Source: Ashinkailepas kermadecensis (lineage: Eukaryota > Arthropoda > Thecostraca > Neolepadidae). Taken from it: 64,000 nt of DNA. Positions within the stretch are counted from its first letter, which is position 1. The number at the start of each line of letters is the position of its first letter. Both the position numbers and the translations under genes were made by a program. A model generated the notes under the pieces. The model had not been told where the DNA came from and searched no databases. It saw nothing but the letters and a program-made list of their open reading frames with translations. Of this stretch, positions 9,736 through 22,591 are shown piece by piece. The stretch lies in the NCBI GenBank assembly GCA_034440615.1, contig JAOTOM010004315.1:186001-250000 (forward strand), in the 5' to 3' direction.

Positions 9736-10071
9736 AATTTCAACGTCGGAATTTGAATTCAGTGATAATTTGAGACCGCGGGAAATCCCAATGAAAACGT
9801 CATTTGCAGGCTTGCTCAGTCGAATATTTCGCCTTCTGTGAACTGCATGAGCAGCCCAACCAATGAGTCTATTTAGACGGCTAACTCTGGCCATTGCGAT
9901 GCTAAATACAATTACGGTAGATTTGCATAAGGCCAAGCTACTCTTCAGTGGCTATTGTGCGGCTCCATGTCGCATGGCTTCGGTACGTAGCCAGATTGAA
10001 GCTTCCGATACGTCACGTGCTGGTAAGTTTTGATATTTGACCTGCCCCAGAGCAGAAAATGGATAGATATC
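9736..10071. other. no gene recognised
   Basis: Unique-looking sequence between two tandem arrays. A CACGTG-containing TCACGTGCT lies near 10013. No coding domain seen. Confidence 0.4.
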
Positions 10072-13000
10072 GGTCATCACGGCGCCAGTCTCGTGACACA
10101 ACATGGGTCATCACGGCGCCAGTCTCGTGACACACCATGGGTCATCACGGCGCCAGTCTCGTGACACACCATGGGTCATCACGGCGCCAGTCTCGTGACA
10201 CACCATGGGTCATCACGGCGCCTGTCTCGTGACACACCATGGGTCATCACGGCGCCAGTCTCGTGCACACCATGGGTCATCACGGCGCCAGTTCGTGCCA
10301 CACCATGGGTCATCACGGCGCCAGTTCGTGACACCATGGGTTATCACGGCGCCAGTCTCGTGCCACACCATGGGTCATCACGGCGCCTGTCTCGTGACAC
10401 ACCATGGGTCATCACGGCGCCAGTCTACACCATGGGTCATCACGGCGCCAGTCTCGTGCACACCATGGGTCATCACGGCGCCAGTCTCGTGCACACCATG
10501 GGTCATCACGGCGCCTGTCTCGTGACACACCATGGGTCATCACGGCGCCAGTCTCGTGACACACCATGGGTCATCACGGCGCCTGTCTCGTGACACACCA
10601 TGGGTCATCACGGCGCCAGTCTCGTGCCACACCATGGGTCATCACGGCGCCAGTTCGTGACACACCATGGGTCATCACGGCGCCAGTCTCGTGACACACC
10701 ATGGGTCATCACGGCGCCAGTCTCGTGACACACCATGGGTCATCACGGCGCCTGTCTCGTGACACACCATGGGTCATCACGGCGCCAGTTCGTGACACAC
10801 CATGGGTCATCACGGCGCCAGTCTCGTGACACACCATGGGTCATCACGGCGCCAGTCTCGTGACACACCATGGGTCATCACGGCGCCTGTCTCGTGACAC
10901 ACCATGGGTCATCACGGCGCCGTCTCGTGACACACCATGGGTCATCACGGCGCCAGTCTCGTGCCACACCATGGGTCATCACGGCGCCAGTCTCGTGCAC
11001 ACCATGGGTCATCACGGCGCCAGTCTCGTGCACACCATGGGTCATCACGGCGCCTGTCTCGTGACACACCATGGGTCATCACGGCGCCAGTCTCGGCGCA
11101 CACACCATGGGTCATCACGGCGCCAGTCTCGTGCACACCATGGGTCATCCGGCGCCAGTCTCGTGCACACCATGGGTCATCACGGCGCCTGTCTCGTGAC
11201 ACACCATGGGTCATCACGGCGCCAGTCTCGTGACACACCATGGGTCATCACGGCGCCAGTCTCGTGACACACCATGGGTCATCACGGCGCCAGTCTCGTG
11301 ACACACCATGGGTCATCACGGCGCCAGTCTCGTGACACACCATGGGTCATCACGGCGCCAGTCTCGTGACACACCATGGGTCATCACGGCGCCAGTCTCG
11401 TGACACACCATGGGTCATCACGGCGCCGTTCGTGACACACCATGGGTCATCACGGCGCCAGTCTCGTGACACACCATGGGTCATCACGGCGCCAGTCTCG
11501 TGACACACCATGGGTCATCACGGCGCCGTCTCGTGACACACCATGGGTCATCACGGCGCCTGTCTCGTGACACACCATGGGTCATCACGGCGCCGTCTCG
11601 TGACACACCATGGGTCATCACGGCGCCGTTCGTGACACACCATGGGTCATCACGGCGCCAGTCTCGTGACACACCATGGGTCATCACGGCGCCAGTCTCG
11701 TGACACACCATGGGTCATCACGGCGCCAGTCTCGTGACACACCATGGGTCATCACGGCGCCAGTCTCGTGACACACCATGGGTCATCACGGCGCCAGTCT
11801 CGTGACACACCATGGGTCATCACGGCGCCGTCTCTCACACCATGTCGTGACACACCATGGGTCATCACGGCGCCAGTCTCGTGACACACCATGGGTCATC
11901 ACGGCGCCAGTCTCGTGACACACCATGGGTCATCACGGCGCCGTCTCGTGACACACCATGGGTCATCACGGCGCCAGTCTCGTGACACACCATGGGTCAT
12001 CACGGCGCCAGTTCGTGACACACCATGGGTCATCACGGCGCCGTCTCGTGACACACCATGGGTCATCACGGCGCCAGTCTCGTGACACACCATGGGTCAT
12101 CACGGCGCCAGTCTCGTGACACACCATGGGTCATCACGGCGCCAGTCTCGTGACACACCATGGGTCATCACGGCGCCAGTCTCGTGACACACCATGGGTC
12201 ATCACGGCGCCAGTCTCGTGACACACCATGGGTCATCACGGCGCCAGTCTCGTGACACACCATGGGTCATCACGGCGCCAGTCTCGTGACACACCATGGG
12301 TCATCACGGCGCCAGTCTCGTGACACACCATGGGTCATCACGGCGCCAGTCTCGTGACACACCATGGGTCATCACGGCGCCAGTCTCGTGACACACCATG
12401 GGTCATCACGGCGCCAGTCTCGTGACACACCATGGGTCATCACGGCGCCAGTCTCGTGACACACCATGGGTCATCACGGCGCCAGTCTCGTGACACACCA
12501 TGGGTCATCACGGCGCCAGTCTCGTGACACACCATGGGTCATCACGGCGCCAGTCTCGTGACACACCATGGGTCATCACGGCGCCAGTCTCGTGACACAC
12601 CATGGGTCATCACGGCGCCAGTCTCGTGACACACCATGGGTCATCACGGCGCCAGTCTCGTGACACACCATGGGTCATCACGGCGCCTGTCTCGTGACAC
12701 ACCATGGGTCATCACGGCGCCAGTCTCGTGACACACCATGGGTCATCACGGCGCCTGTCTCGTGACACACCATGGGTCATCACGGCGCCTGTCTCGTGAC
12801 ACACCATGGGTCATCACGGCGCCAGTCTCGTGACACACCATGGGTCATCACGGCGCCAGTCTCGTGACACACCATGGGTCATCACGGCGCCTGTCTCGTG
12901 ACACACCATGGGTCATCACGGCGCCTGTCTCGTGACACACCATGGGTCATCACGGCGCCAGTCTCGTGACACACCATGGGTCATCACGGCGCCAGTCTCG

Positions 13001-15410
13001 TGACACACCATGGGTCATCACGGCGCCAGTCTCGTGACACACCATGGGTCATCACGGCGCCTGTCTCGTGACACACCATGGGTCATCACGGCGCCAGTCT
13101 CGTGACACACCATGGGTCATCACGGCGCCTGTCTCGTGACACACCATGGGTCATCACGGCGCCAGTCTCGTGACACACCATGGGTCATCACGGCGCCAGT
13201 CTCGTGACACACCATGGGTCATCACGGCGCCAGTCTCGTGCACACCATGGGTCATCACGGCGCCTGTCTCGTGACACACCATGGGTCATCACGGCGCCTG
13301 TCTCGTGACACACCATGGGTCATCACGGCGCCAGTCTCGTGACACACCATGGGTCATCACGGCGCCTGTCTCGTGACACACCATGGGTCATCACGGCGCC
13401 AGTCTCGTGACACACCATGGGTCATCACGGCGCCAGTCTCGTGACACACCATGGGTCATCACGGCGCCAGTCTCGTGACACACCATGGGTCATCACGGCG
13501 CCTGTCTCGTGACACACCATGGGTCATCACGGCGCCAGTCTCGTGACACACCATGGGTCATCACGGCGCCAGTCTCGTGACACACCATGGGTCATCACGG
13601 CGCCAGTCTCGTGACACACCATGGGTCATCACGGCGCCTGTCTCGTGACACACCATGGGTCATCACGGCGCCTGTCTCGTGACACACCATGGGTCATCAC
13701 GGCGCCAGTCTCGTGACACACCATGGGTCATCACGGCGCCTGTCTCGTGACACACCATGGGTCATCACGGCGCCAGTCTCGTGACACACCATGGGTCATC
13801 ACGGCGCCAGTCTCGTGACACACCATGGTCATGGGTCATCACGCGCCGTGCCAGTCTCGTGACACACCATGGGTCATCACGGCGCCAGTCTCGTGACACA
13901 CCATGGGTCATCACGGCGCCAGTCTCGTGACACACCATGGGTCATCACGGCGCCAGTCTCGTGACACACCATGGGTCATCACGGCGCCAGTCTCGTGACA
14001 CACCATGGGTCATCACGGCGCCAGTCTCGTGACACACCATGGGTCATCACGGCGCCAGTCTCGTGACACACCATGGGTCATCACGGCGCCAGTCTCGTGA
14101 CACACCATGGGTCATCACGGCGCCTGTCTCGTGACACACCATGGGTCATCACGGCGCCAGTCTCGTGACACACCATGGGTCATCACAGCGCCAGTCTCGT
14201 GACACACCATGGGTCATCACGGCGCCAGTCTCGTGACACACCATGGGTCATCACGGCGCCAGTCTCGTGACACACCATGGGTCATCACGGCGCCAGTCTC
14301 GTGACACACCATGGGTCATCACAGCGCCAGTCTCGTGACACACCATGGGTCATCACGGCGCCAGTCTCGTGACACACCATGGGTCATCAGCTACACACCA
14401 TGGGTCATCACGGCGCCTGTCTCGTGACACACCATGGGTCATCACGGCGCCAGTCTCGTGACACACCATGGGTCATCACGGCGCCAGTCTCGTGACACAC
14501 CATGGGTCATCACGGCGCCAGTCTCGTGACACACCATGGGTCTCACGGCGCCAGTCTCGTGACACACCATGGGTCATCACGGCGCCAGTCTCGTGACACA
14601 CCATGGGTCATCACGGCGCCAGTCTCGTGACACACCATGGGTCATCACGGCGCCTGTCTCGTGACACACCATGGGTCATCACGGCGCCAGTCTCGTGACA
14701 CACCATGGGTCATCACGGCGCCTGTCTCGTGACACACCATGGGTCTCACGGCGCCGTCTCGTGACACACCATGGGTCATCACGCGCCATTCGTGACACAC
14801 CATGGGTCATCACGGCGCCAGTCTCGTGACACACCATGGGTCATCACGGCGCCAGTCTCGTGACACACCATGGGTCATCACGGCGCCAGTCTCGTGACAC
14901 ACCATGGGTCATCACGGCGCCAGTCTCGTGACACACCATGGGTCATCACGGCGCCAGTCTCGTGACACACCATGGGTCATCACGGCGCCAGTCTCGTGAC
15001 ACACCATGGGTCATCACGGCGCCAGTCTCGTGACACACCATGGGTCATCACGGCGCCAGTCTCGTGACACACCATGGGTCATCACGGCGCCAGTCTCGTG
15101 ACACACCATGGGTCATCACGGCGCCAGTCTCGTGACACACCATGGGTCATCACGGCGCCAGTCTCGTGACACACCATGGGTCATCACGGCGCCAGTCTCG
15201 TGACACACCATGGGTCATCACGGCGCCAGTCTCGTGACACACCATGGGTCATCACGGCGCCAGTCTCGTGACACACCATGGGTCATCACGGCGCCAGTCT
15301 CGTGCCACACCATGGGTCATCACGGCGCCAGTCTCGTGACACACCATGGGTCATCACGGCGCCTGTCTCGTGACACACCATGGGTCATCACGGCGCCAGT
15401 CTCGTGACAC
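10072..15410. repeat. 34-bp satellite, about 157 copies
   Basis: The largest array in the window, very homogeneous. Each unit contains two palindromic cores, CCATGG (in CACACCATGGGTCATCAC) and GGCGCC, joined by a linker that is either AGTCTCGTGA or TGTCTCGTGA. Minor variants lose one to three bases (for example CACGGCGCCGTCTCG, AGTTCGTG, or GTGCACACC for GTGACACACC) and are concentrated in the left 2 kb. Two irregular units lie at about 13826-13852 and 14389-14397. Open frames of 60-140 codons inside it (MGHHGASLV, SRDTPWVITAP) are by-products. The edges are sharp, with unique sequence on both sides. Confidence 0.97.
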
Positions 15411-15477
15411 GTAGGGTACCAGCTTTTGTCCTGCGACTCTGTCTCAACAAGGAAGGAAATGTCGAGGAATTAGTAGT

Positions 15478-15812
15478 CCCCTTTGACTGGTGGTCTCCTC
15501 TGATTAGTAGTCCTCTCTCATTGGTATCCACCTATGATTGGTAGTCCCCTCTGATTGATAGTCATCTGATTAGTAATCATCTGATTAGTTGTCATCTGAT
15601 TAGAAGTCATCTGATTAGTAAGTTCACTCTGATTACAAGTACCATTTGTCCCATCGGATTAGTGGTCATATGACTAGTACTCTGATTAATAGTCTCATCT
15701 GATCTCGCTGGTTTTGTAGTCCCATCTGATTAGTAGACCCATCTGATTACTAGTCCCCTCTGATTAGTAGCCACTGCGATGAATAGTCCCTTCTCATTAA
15801 TAGTACCCTCTG
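15478..15812. repeat. degenerate repeat of about 17 bp
   Basis: Diverged copies of CTCTGATTAGTAGTCCC, with gaps and substitutions, run from just after the 34-bp satellite to about 15812. Confidence 0.75.
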
Positions 15813-15972
15813 TTTGGAGGGCGGGCGAAATGCTCCCGGAAGGCCAAGTTTCCACTCCGTCAGACTTCATTCCCTTCAACATCACGAACGCTCAGATTCT
15901 CCCAGCACCGACACGCGAGGCCAAAGGTGTGCCCACAAAGTGAAATATATTCACGACAAGATGTACAAGAGC

Positions 15973-16182
15973 AACAGGTCTAGTTGTGCCATCTGTTGTT
16001 CTGCCAACAACAGGTCTAGTTGTGCCATCTGTTGTTCTGCCAACAACAGGTCTAGTTGTGCCATCTGTTGTTCTACCAACAACAGGTCCAGTTGTGCCAT
16101 CTGTTGTTCTGCCAACAACAGGTCCAGTTGTGCCATCTGTTGTTCTGCCAACAACAGGTCCAGCTGTGCCATCTGTTGTTCT
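15973..16182. repeat. 36-bp minisatellite, about 6 copies
   Basis: The unit core is AACAGGTCTAGTTGTGCCAT followed by CTGTTGTTCTGCCAAC. Copies differ at three or four positions. The period is a multiple of three, so an NRSSCAICCSAN open frame results. No gene is inferred. Confidence 0.92.
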
Positions 16183-16310
16183 TGTTCGTCTTGTCATCTC
16201 TCGGAGTAAAGACAATATGGCCTGAAGCGTTGTAGCGGAACAGAGAGGAAGATGTCAACGGTGTGAAGGTCGGGCCGGGACCGGTCGGCTCCTTCAAGTC
16301 GACTGTTCTC

Positions 16311-16764
16311 GTATGGCACTGGAGGAGGCTGTGTGGCACTGGAGGAGACCTTATGGCACTGGAGGAGACCGTATGGCACTGGAGGAGACCGTACGGCACT
16401 GGAGGAGACCGTATGGTACTGGAGGAGACATATGGCACTGGAGGAGACCGTGTGGCACTGGAGGAGACCGCATGGCACTGGAGGACACCGCATGCCACTG
16501 GAGGAGATCATACGGCACTGTGGCCTGGGGGCCGTGGCACTGGGGCCCGCTGCCCTGGGGGATTCGGCACTGGGAGACCGTACGGCACTAGAGGAGACCG
16601 TACGGCACTGGAGGAGACCGTATGGCACTGGAGGAGACCGTACGGCACTGGAGGAGACTGTATGGTACTGGAGGAGACCGTACGGCACTGGAGGAGACTG
16701 TATGGTACTGGAGGAGACCGTATGGCACTTGATGAGACTGAATGGCACTGGAGGAGACCGTATA
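16311..16764. repeat. 20-bp minisatellite, left arm, about 22 copies
   Basis: The unit is GGCACTGGAGGAGACCGTAT with single-base variants and an irregular GC-rich stretch at about 16520-16570. The same unit resumes at 17791 after a LINE fragment. Confidence 0.93.
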
Positions 16765-16884
16765 ACTGTTAACTGTATATATAACTATAACTATATAACT
16801 ATATATCTATATATGTATATAACTATAACTATATATGTATATATAACTGTTAACTGTATAACTGACCGTATAACTGTAGCCCTG
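16765..16884. repeat. AT-rich microsatellite-like stretch
   Basis: Repeated TATAACTG and TATATA motifs (AACTGTTAACTGTATAT) fill the gap between the 20-bp array and the LINE fragment. It may derive from slippage at the insertion junction. Confidence 0.7.
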
Positions 16885-17790
16885 TTATAATTAACAGGGC
16901 ACAATGAGCAGGTTTTGCTGCAGAACGACTTAGACGAGCTTGTGAAGTGGTCCGAAAAATGGCAAATGAAGTTTAATTTTGATAAGTGCAAAGTCATGCA
17001 TGTAGGTAGGCAGCATATGAAGGCGCCATACTTGATGGATGGCCAAGTACTATCTGTGACTCAGTAGAAGGACTTAGGTGTTATTTTGAACACAAAATTG
17101 GGGGCATCAGAACAGACCAAAGAAGCCAGGAAGAAGGCACTAAGAATGCTTGGGGCGATACAGAGGAATGTGTCATACAAAAGTGAGGAGGTCATCAGGA
17201 AGCTTTACTGTGCATATGTCAGGCCACATTTAGAATACTGTGTACAAGCTTGGTCCCCAAGTTATGAGAAAGATTGTTGGCTTTTAGAGAGAGTACAAAA
17301 GAGGGCAACAAAAATGGTTAATGGAATAGGCAACCTGGCATATGAGGAAAGATTGAAGAAATTGAATATGTTTTCACTTAGATATAGAAGGCTGAGAGGA
17401 GATCTCATCGAGGTTTTTACATTTGTTCATGGTCAGGAACAGGGATATCTCAGGGAAATGTTTGAATTTAACAGGAATGATGCAATTAGAGGTCATCAAT
17501 TCAAAATTAAAGTCAATCACAGCAGGACAAGGTTAAGACAGTCTTTCTTCACCAACAGGGTAGTAGAACACTGGAACCAGCTGCCAGGAACAATTGTCAG
17601 TAGCAACACACTGAACATCTTTAAAGACGGCATAGACAATCATTATAAGAATAGGGGGCTTGTTTTTCTGTATTCCAGGGGGGTAGATAGACAGATTTGG
17701 TGGGCAACTGGTTCAGTGTACAAAGTGCAACCAAGAAGGGCCCTTGTGGCTCATAGTTGCACTGATCTTTTATGTCTTTGTCTTTTATGT
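16885..17790 (+). mobile_element. 5'-truncated CR1/L2/Rex1-like LINE, second copy
   Basis: This starts with TGHNEQV just after the RT active-site box and runs through the C-terminal region to the 3' tail with TTTTATGTCTTTGTC. Compared by eye with 7028-9508 it differs at only a handful of residues over more than 200 codons (for example E for Q in SEQVIRK, T for K in EVFKF, L for V in NQVPG). A three-base loss creates an in-frame TAG near 17065, so the remaining open frame begins at about 17086. The catalytic part of the RT is missing. It is sandwiched in the 20-bp array. Confidence 0.9.
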
Positions 17791-18447
17791 ATGGCACTGG
17801 AGGAGACCGTACGGCACTGGAGGAGGCCGTGTGGCACTGGAGGAGACTGAATGCCACTGGAGGAGACTGCATGGCACTGGAGGAGACCGTGTGGCACTAG
17901 AGGAGACCTATGGCACTGGAGGAGACCGTATGGCACTGGAGGAGACCGCATGGCACTGGAGGAGACCACATGGCACTGGAGGAGACCGTACAGCACTGGA
18001 GGAGACCGTACGGCACTGGAGGAGACCGTATGGCACTGGAGGAGACCGTATGGCACTTGAGGAGACTGAATGGCACTGGAGGAGACCGTATGGCACTGGA
18101 GGAGACCGTGTGGCACTGGAGGAGACTGAATGGCCCTGGAGGAGACTGAATGGCACTGGAGGAGACCGTGTGGCACTAGAGGAGACCTATTGCACTGGAG
18201 GAGACCGTATGGCACTGGAGGAGACCGCATGGCACTGGAGGAGACCACATGACACTGGAGGAGACCGTACGGCACTGGAGGATACCGTACGGCACTGGAG
18301 GAGACCGTATGGCACTGGAGGAGACCGTATGGCACTTGAGGAGACTGAATGGCACTGGAGGAGACCGTATGGCACTGGAGGAGACCGTACGGCACTGGAG
18401 GAGACCGCATGGCACTGGAGGAGACCGAATGGCACCGGAGGAGACTG
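17791..18447. repeat. 20-bp minisatellite, right arm, about 33 copies
   Basis: The unit GGCACTGGAGGAGACCGTAT recurs with CGTAC, CGCAT, CGTGT and TGAAT variants. A roughly 320-bp block (from about 17850 and again from about 18150) appears duplicated with its variants in the same order. Long open frames in several registers are spurious. Confidence 0.92.
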
Positions 18448-18722
18448 CTCTGACTTCGCCGTCGCTCAGTGTGGCAGTGGAGGAGATTGCTCCAACTTCG
18501 CCGTCGCTCGGTATGGCAGTGGAGGAGACTGCTCCAACTTCGCCGTCGCTCAGTGTGGCAGTGGAGGAGACTGCTCCAACTTCGCCGTCGCTCGGTATGG
18601 CAGTGGAGGAGACTGCTCCAACTTCGCCGTCGCTCGGTATGGCAGTGGAGGAGACTGCTCCAACTTCGCCGTCGCTCGGTATGGCAGTGGAGGAGACTGC
18701 TCCGACTTCGCCGTCGCTCGTA
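18448..18722. repeat. 42-bp minisatellite, about 6.5 copies
   Basis: The unit joins CTTCGCCGTCGCTCGGTATG with GCAGTGGAGGAGACTGCTCC. The second half resembles the 20-bp unit next to it (CACTGGAGGAGACCG), so this array probably grew from one edge of the 20-bp array. Confidence 0.9.
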
Positions 18723-18871
18723 AATGAACAGCACCGAAAGCTTTTCATCGCCATTTTCAGGATTGAAAAACGAACGAAGAATAACGAATCAACATGCTCG
18801 TCAAAGCCACCACACGTGTCGGGGAATCTGTGGCTCACGTGACACTTGTCGGACACAGCCGCCTGGGCCCC

Positions 18872-18968
18872 ACAGGTGTTTCGCCAGTGGCTGACAATAC
18901 GCCGCTGCTCTTATATGTCGCAGGTGTGTCGTCATTGGGCTGACAATACGCCGCTGCTCTTATATGTC
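18872..18968. repeat. 49-bp tandem duplication
   Basis: Two copies contain CTGACAATACGCCGCTGCTC and TTATATGTC, beginning near 18891 and 18940. Confidence 0.8.
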
Positions 18969-19827
18969 TTCGCATTGCTGAATACGAAACTGTCGCGATA
19001 TGGCTGCCAGCCATGCAGCACACATGATTAACAAACTTACCCAAATTATTACCTGAGAATGCCAGCAAGCAAGTCTTGGACGTATGAAACTCCCAACATT
19101 AATCGTGCAATAACCCTCTATAGTCACGCAATAATCCAGCAAGAACCCCGTAGCAATAACATATTAACCCCATGATAATCATGCAAGAAGCCTACAATAT
19201 TCGCCCAAAAATTATGTGTTAGTTATGCAATAATCATACGATAATCGGGCAATATTCCTGTAATGAACACGCAACAACATTGCAATAATCGCGCAATAGT
19301 CCTGTGGTAATTGAGTTTCTAATTGATTGTCAAGCTCCAGATCATCCAAAATTATTACGACTTCCCCCGTTTTTGCAAAACAAAGCGGTGCAAACAGAGG
19401 AAGTGAACAAAGCTATAATTTCGTCATGGCAGACAATGTGCGGAAGGCAGGTTCCCAGTTCAACCCCCACCCTTCCCGTAGGAACGGTTGTGTTGTTCGT
19501 GATTCGTAATCGTACTGTCAATTAACCCAGTAATGCAGATTAATTACCGACAGTGATCCTGGATCTGCACTGGTCCCCCAATGCGACTGACATGCATGCA
19601 TTACTTCCACATCACTTATGTGTCACTTATTACCTGCTGATGTTACCTGCTTGGATAAGCCGATTGGCATTGCCCTGGACTTGCTGCGTGGCAGTTGCAC
19701 AGCAACACATCGTAAACAAAGCTCCTCCATCAGCACAAACATTGCGCCTGTTGCTGCCGGAGTACCAGCAACTGAGCCTCCACTGACACCCTAGGTCACA
19801 CGAGTATACATTTCACCAAATGTCTAC
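18969..19827. other. no gene; degenerate GCAATAATC-type repeats at 19080-19310
   Basis: Between 19080 and 19310 there are many scattered, diverged copies of GCAATAATC and GCAATA(A/G)TCC spaced about 12-20 bp apart, which looks like a very old minisatellite. The remainder is unique with no domain I recognise. Confidence 0.5.
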
Positions 19828-19935
19828 TGGCTGGTGAGTAGTCGGTGGCTCTGTAGTGGCTTGCCCAGTAGTAGTCGGTGGCTCTGTGGTGGCTTGCCCA
19901 GTAGTAGTCGGTGGCTCTGTAGTGGCTTGGAGGAT
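19828..19935. repeat. 33-bp minisatellite, 3 copies
   Basis: Units contain AGTCGGTGGCTCTGTAGTGG followed by CTTGCCCAGTA. Confidence 0.88.
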
Positions 19936-20159
19936 TCGTGATCAACTCTCTAGTTTTGTCTATCTGGCTGCATGGAGGCGGTGATGGTCCAAGTGTTACG
20001 TTCTCCTTTACAAATATCTTCAGGTATCCTGGATTGATAGGTTTTGCGCCAGCTTTGCTGGGATTCCGAATCAACGAGTGAAACGATCAATATACTGCTC
20101 TTGATTCGTATGAAGTAAACAGTGTGGAATTCGAATGTCCTCCTTTGAATTAACCCACG

Positions 20160-20370
20160 CCGGACAGGATTCTCCGGCATGGTTCTCCGGACAGGGTTCT
20201 CCGGTATGGTTGTCCGGCAGGGTTTCCGGACATGGCTTTTCTATAAGTTTCTCCGGCAGGGTTCTCCGGCAGGGTACTCTGGCATCGCTCTCCGGACAGG
20301 GTTCTCCGGTATGGTTGTCCGACAGGGTTTCCGGATATGGTTTTTCTATAAGTTTCTCCGGACAGGGTTC
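20160..20370. repeat. complex TCCGG-rich repeat with a higher-order duplication
   Basis: Short units such as TTCTCCGGCAGGG and TTCTCCGGACAGGG repeat. A block of about 110 bp from near 20190 (GGTATGGTTGTCCGGCAGGG to CTATAAGTTTCTCCGG) recurs from near 20300 with a few substitutions. Confidence 0.82.
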
Positions 20371-21149
20371 CCCGGCGGCACACATCTATCAGGGAGGACG
20401 TGTTTCCCTAACTAGGCTATCTCAGGAACCGCAACGCGTGATTCCAAACATTGGAACATTGGAACATTGGAACGACACACCGTAGCCCTGGGTAGTGCGA
20501 CTTCGACATATTTAATCTTTTGGCGTCAGATCAAGAATAGATCACAGGTGACGGTCAAATGTTCAATGTCGAATTGAGGTAGCCTTCCTGACTTACATTC
20601 CGACGTCGCCGAATCCAAAGCCAGTTCATTATACTTATGTCAAACAGCACACGCAGGTACAGCAGCCAGAGGGTCGCATGGGTCGCATTTTGCGACCCTG
20701 TGGATACGTTTAAAATATAAAATAACACTTCTGTCACAACCAGGCGCTCAACATCAATGCCATTTGTCGCATTCCTTGCATGTTCATATTATCTCAGTCA
20801 TCATGTGGGATTTTCCTATTATTGTAAATGTATCCTTTAGTTGGTATCATTTGTGAAGTATTGTCTTCACGGGTGCCGCATCTGGTAGCGTTGCGGCTCA
20901 CCAGTGACGATTGAGTGCATTATATTCTGGTTTTCGCTACAAATTCCAATGTGCCTGGTAAAAGCGAAGGATGGCGCGCACAGGCAAGAACCTGAAGAAG
21001 ATCGGTGACTACCTCGACTGCATCCGCTTTCTTCCCCACCACACCGCCCTACCATACTACCACTACCTCATCCTAGCTCCCCAGTTCCCACGCCTCCATT
21101 TGCCTATCCCTTACCCATACCCTGCATCATCTTGGCCTGCCACCACATA
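20371..21149. other. no gene recognised
   Basis: Mixed unique sequence. A short ACATTGGA triplication lies near 20450-20470. No domain, tRNA or other RNA signal seen. Confidence 0.4.
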
Positions 21150-21292
21150 GCACGCACACACCACACTCACAGCTCAGCACAGCACAGCATGGCAAACAGC
21201 ACACAGCACACAGCACATTGTGCACACAACACACAGCACACAGCACAGAACACAGTACACTGCACACAGCACACAGCACACAGCACACACCA
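21150..21292. repeat. CA-rich simple repeat (CACAGCACA type)
   Basis: Irregular repeats of CACAGCACACAG with TG interruptions. Confidence 0.85.
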
Positions 21293-22051
21293 TTTAATGT
21301 CTAGACTACGCGAACGTTTCCATGCACGAATAATCTTCTAAAACGTTTTGATGTTCAAGCCAGGTGCTATTAATTATTTCCATTAATTAATACCAAAGAT
21401 TAACCAATCAAACATAAAAAGACAACAAACCAACAGTAGGGAGAACAATAGCAGGTTTCCTCATGGCTTTAAATGTTTCGAGTGTTGCGTCTGGTGGGAT
21501 CGACAGGTACAAATGAGCTAAAGGACTGTCGGTGAAGGTCAATTCCAGGCTGCCTAGATTATACTGGTTTAGTTCATAGTGTAAACTAGTTCTTCAGTGA
21601 AAGTATTTGTTACTTAGCATTGCTATAGATAGTAGGATCTTTTAGCAAAAATGTTCAATTTATGGTTGAAAGTTAAGAAATAATGTTCCTCAAAATCTGG
21701 TACTTAACTCGTTGCATTCCAGATTTTAGAGCTTATGCTTATAACACAGTGTTGTTGGCAGATCTAGCAAACTACCTAAGCTAGTCTGGCATACTGGCTA
21801 AGCTAGTTTCGTCGAATAATTAATTAAGTTTTTAAAAAAGACGTATCGATAGACTTAAAAGTACGCATCGAATCATAATTGATGTTTCATTCAGATTGAA
21901 GCATTTTCAACACTGTCACATCAAGATATATGACGCAAATGGCACCAAATATGACGTTCCAAAATCATGAGAATTGGGCAAGCCCCGGTTACCGTTGAAG
22001 GTTGCCCCTTTCTCTGGGGGCGGTTGCGGTGAGATCCCCACCGTGGTGAAG

Positions 22052-22052
<1 letters not shown>
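21293..22052. other. no gene recognised
   Basis: AT-rich unique sequence with stops in all frames and no recognisable RNA or element. Confidence 0.4.
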
Positions 22053-22110
<58 letters not shown>

Positions 22111-22258
22111 GTCTCTGTCTCTGTCTCTGTCTCTGTCTCTGTCTCTGTCTCTGTCTCTGTCTCTGTCTCTGTCTCTGTCTCTGTCTCTGTCTCTGTCTCT
22201 GTCTCTGTCTCTGTCTCTGTCTCTGTCTCTGTCTCTGTTTCTGTCTCTGTCTCTCTCT
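22053..22258. repeat. (CT)n / (CTGTCT)n microsatellite
   Basis: A CT dinucleotide run of about 45 bp passes into a regular CTGTCT hexanucleotide run with one CTGTTT unit. The ETETET or LSLSLS open frames are spurious. Confidence 0.97.
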
Positions 22259-22591
22259 GCAACTAAATTCAGAACCGGCCTTTACCATTTAATTCGTGTG
22301 ATGTATTAACAAAATCTAACCCATAAGTGAAATACATACGTAGATATAATATATATCAAGAGACTGTGTACGATTGTCTAATGACATACCATATTTTATC
22401 TTTCCACATATATTTGTCATGCCTGTGGACTCTTTTGAAAGCAAGCCTTCGTACATTACGATCTATGGAGTTTCCGGGTCGAAACGCAGCGCGTGGTCAC
22501 AATTTCTCGATCCCCAGCCGTGCGCATGATAACTATGCTAGATTATGGCGGCTTCAACAGGGTTTCATTGAAACACATGCTTAACCTTTAT
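22259..22591. other. no gene recognised
   Basis: AT-rich unique sequence between the microsatellite and a hAT-like element. Confidence 0.4.

Noticed and set aside
10072..15410. Resemblance to a CRISPR array
   Set aside because: Units are contiguous with no unique spacers, there are no cas genes, and the context is eukaryotic.
16513..16575. GC-rich interruption in the 20-bp array as a separate element
   Set aside because: It contains recognisable GGCACTGG pieces and looks like a rearranged set of units.
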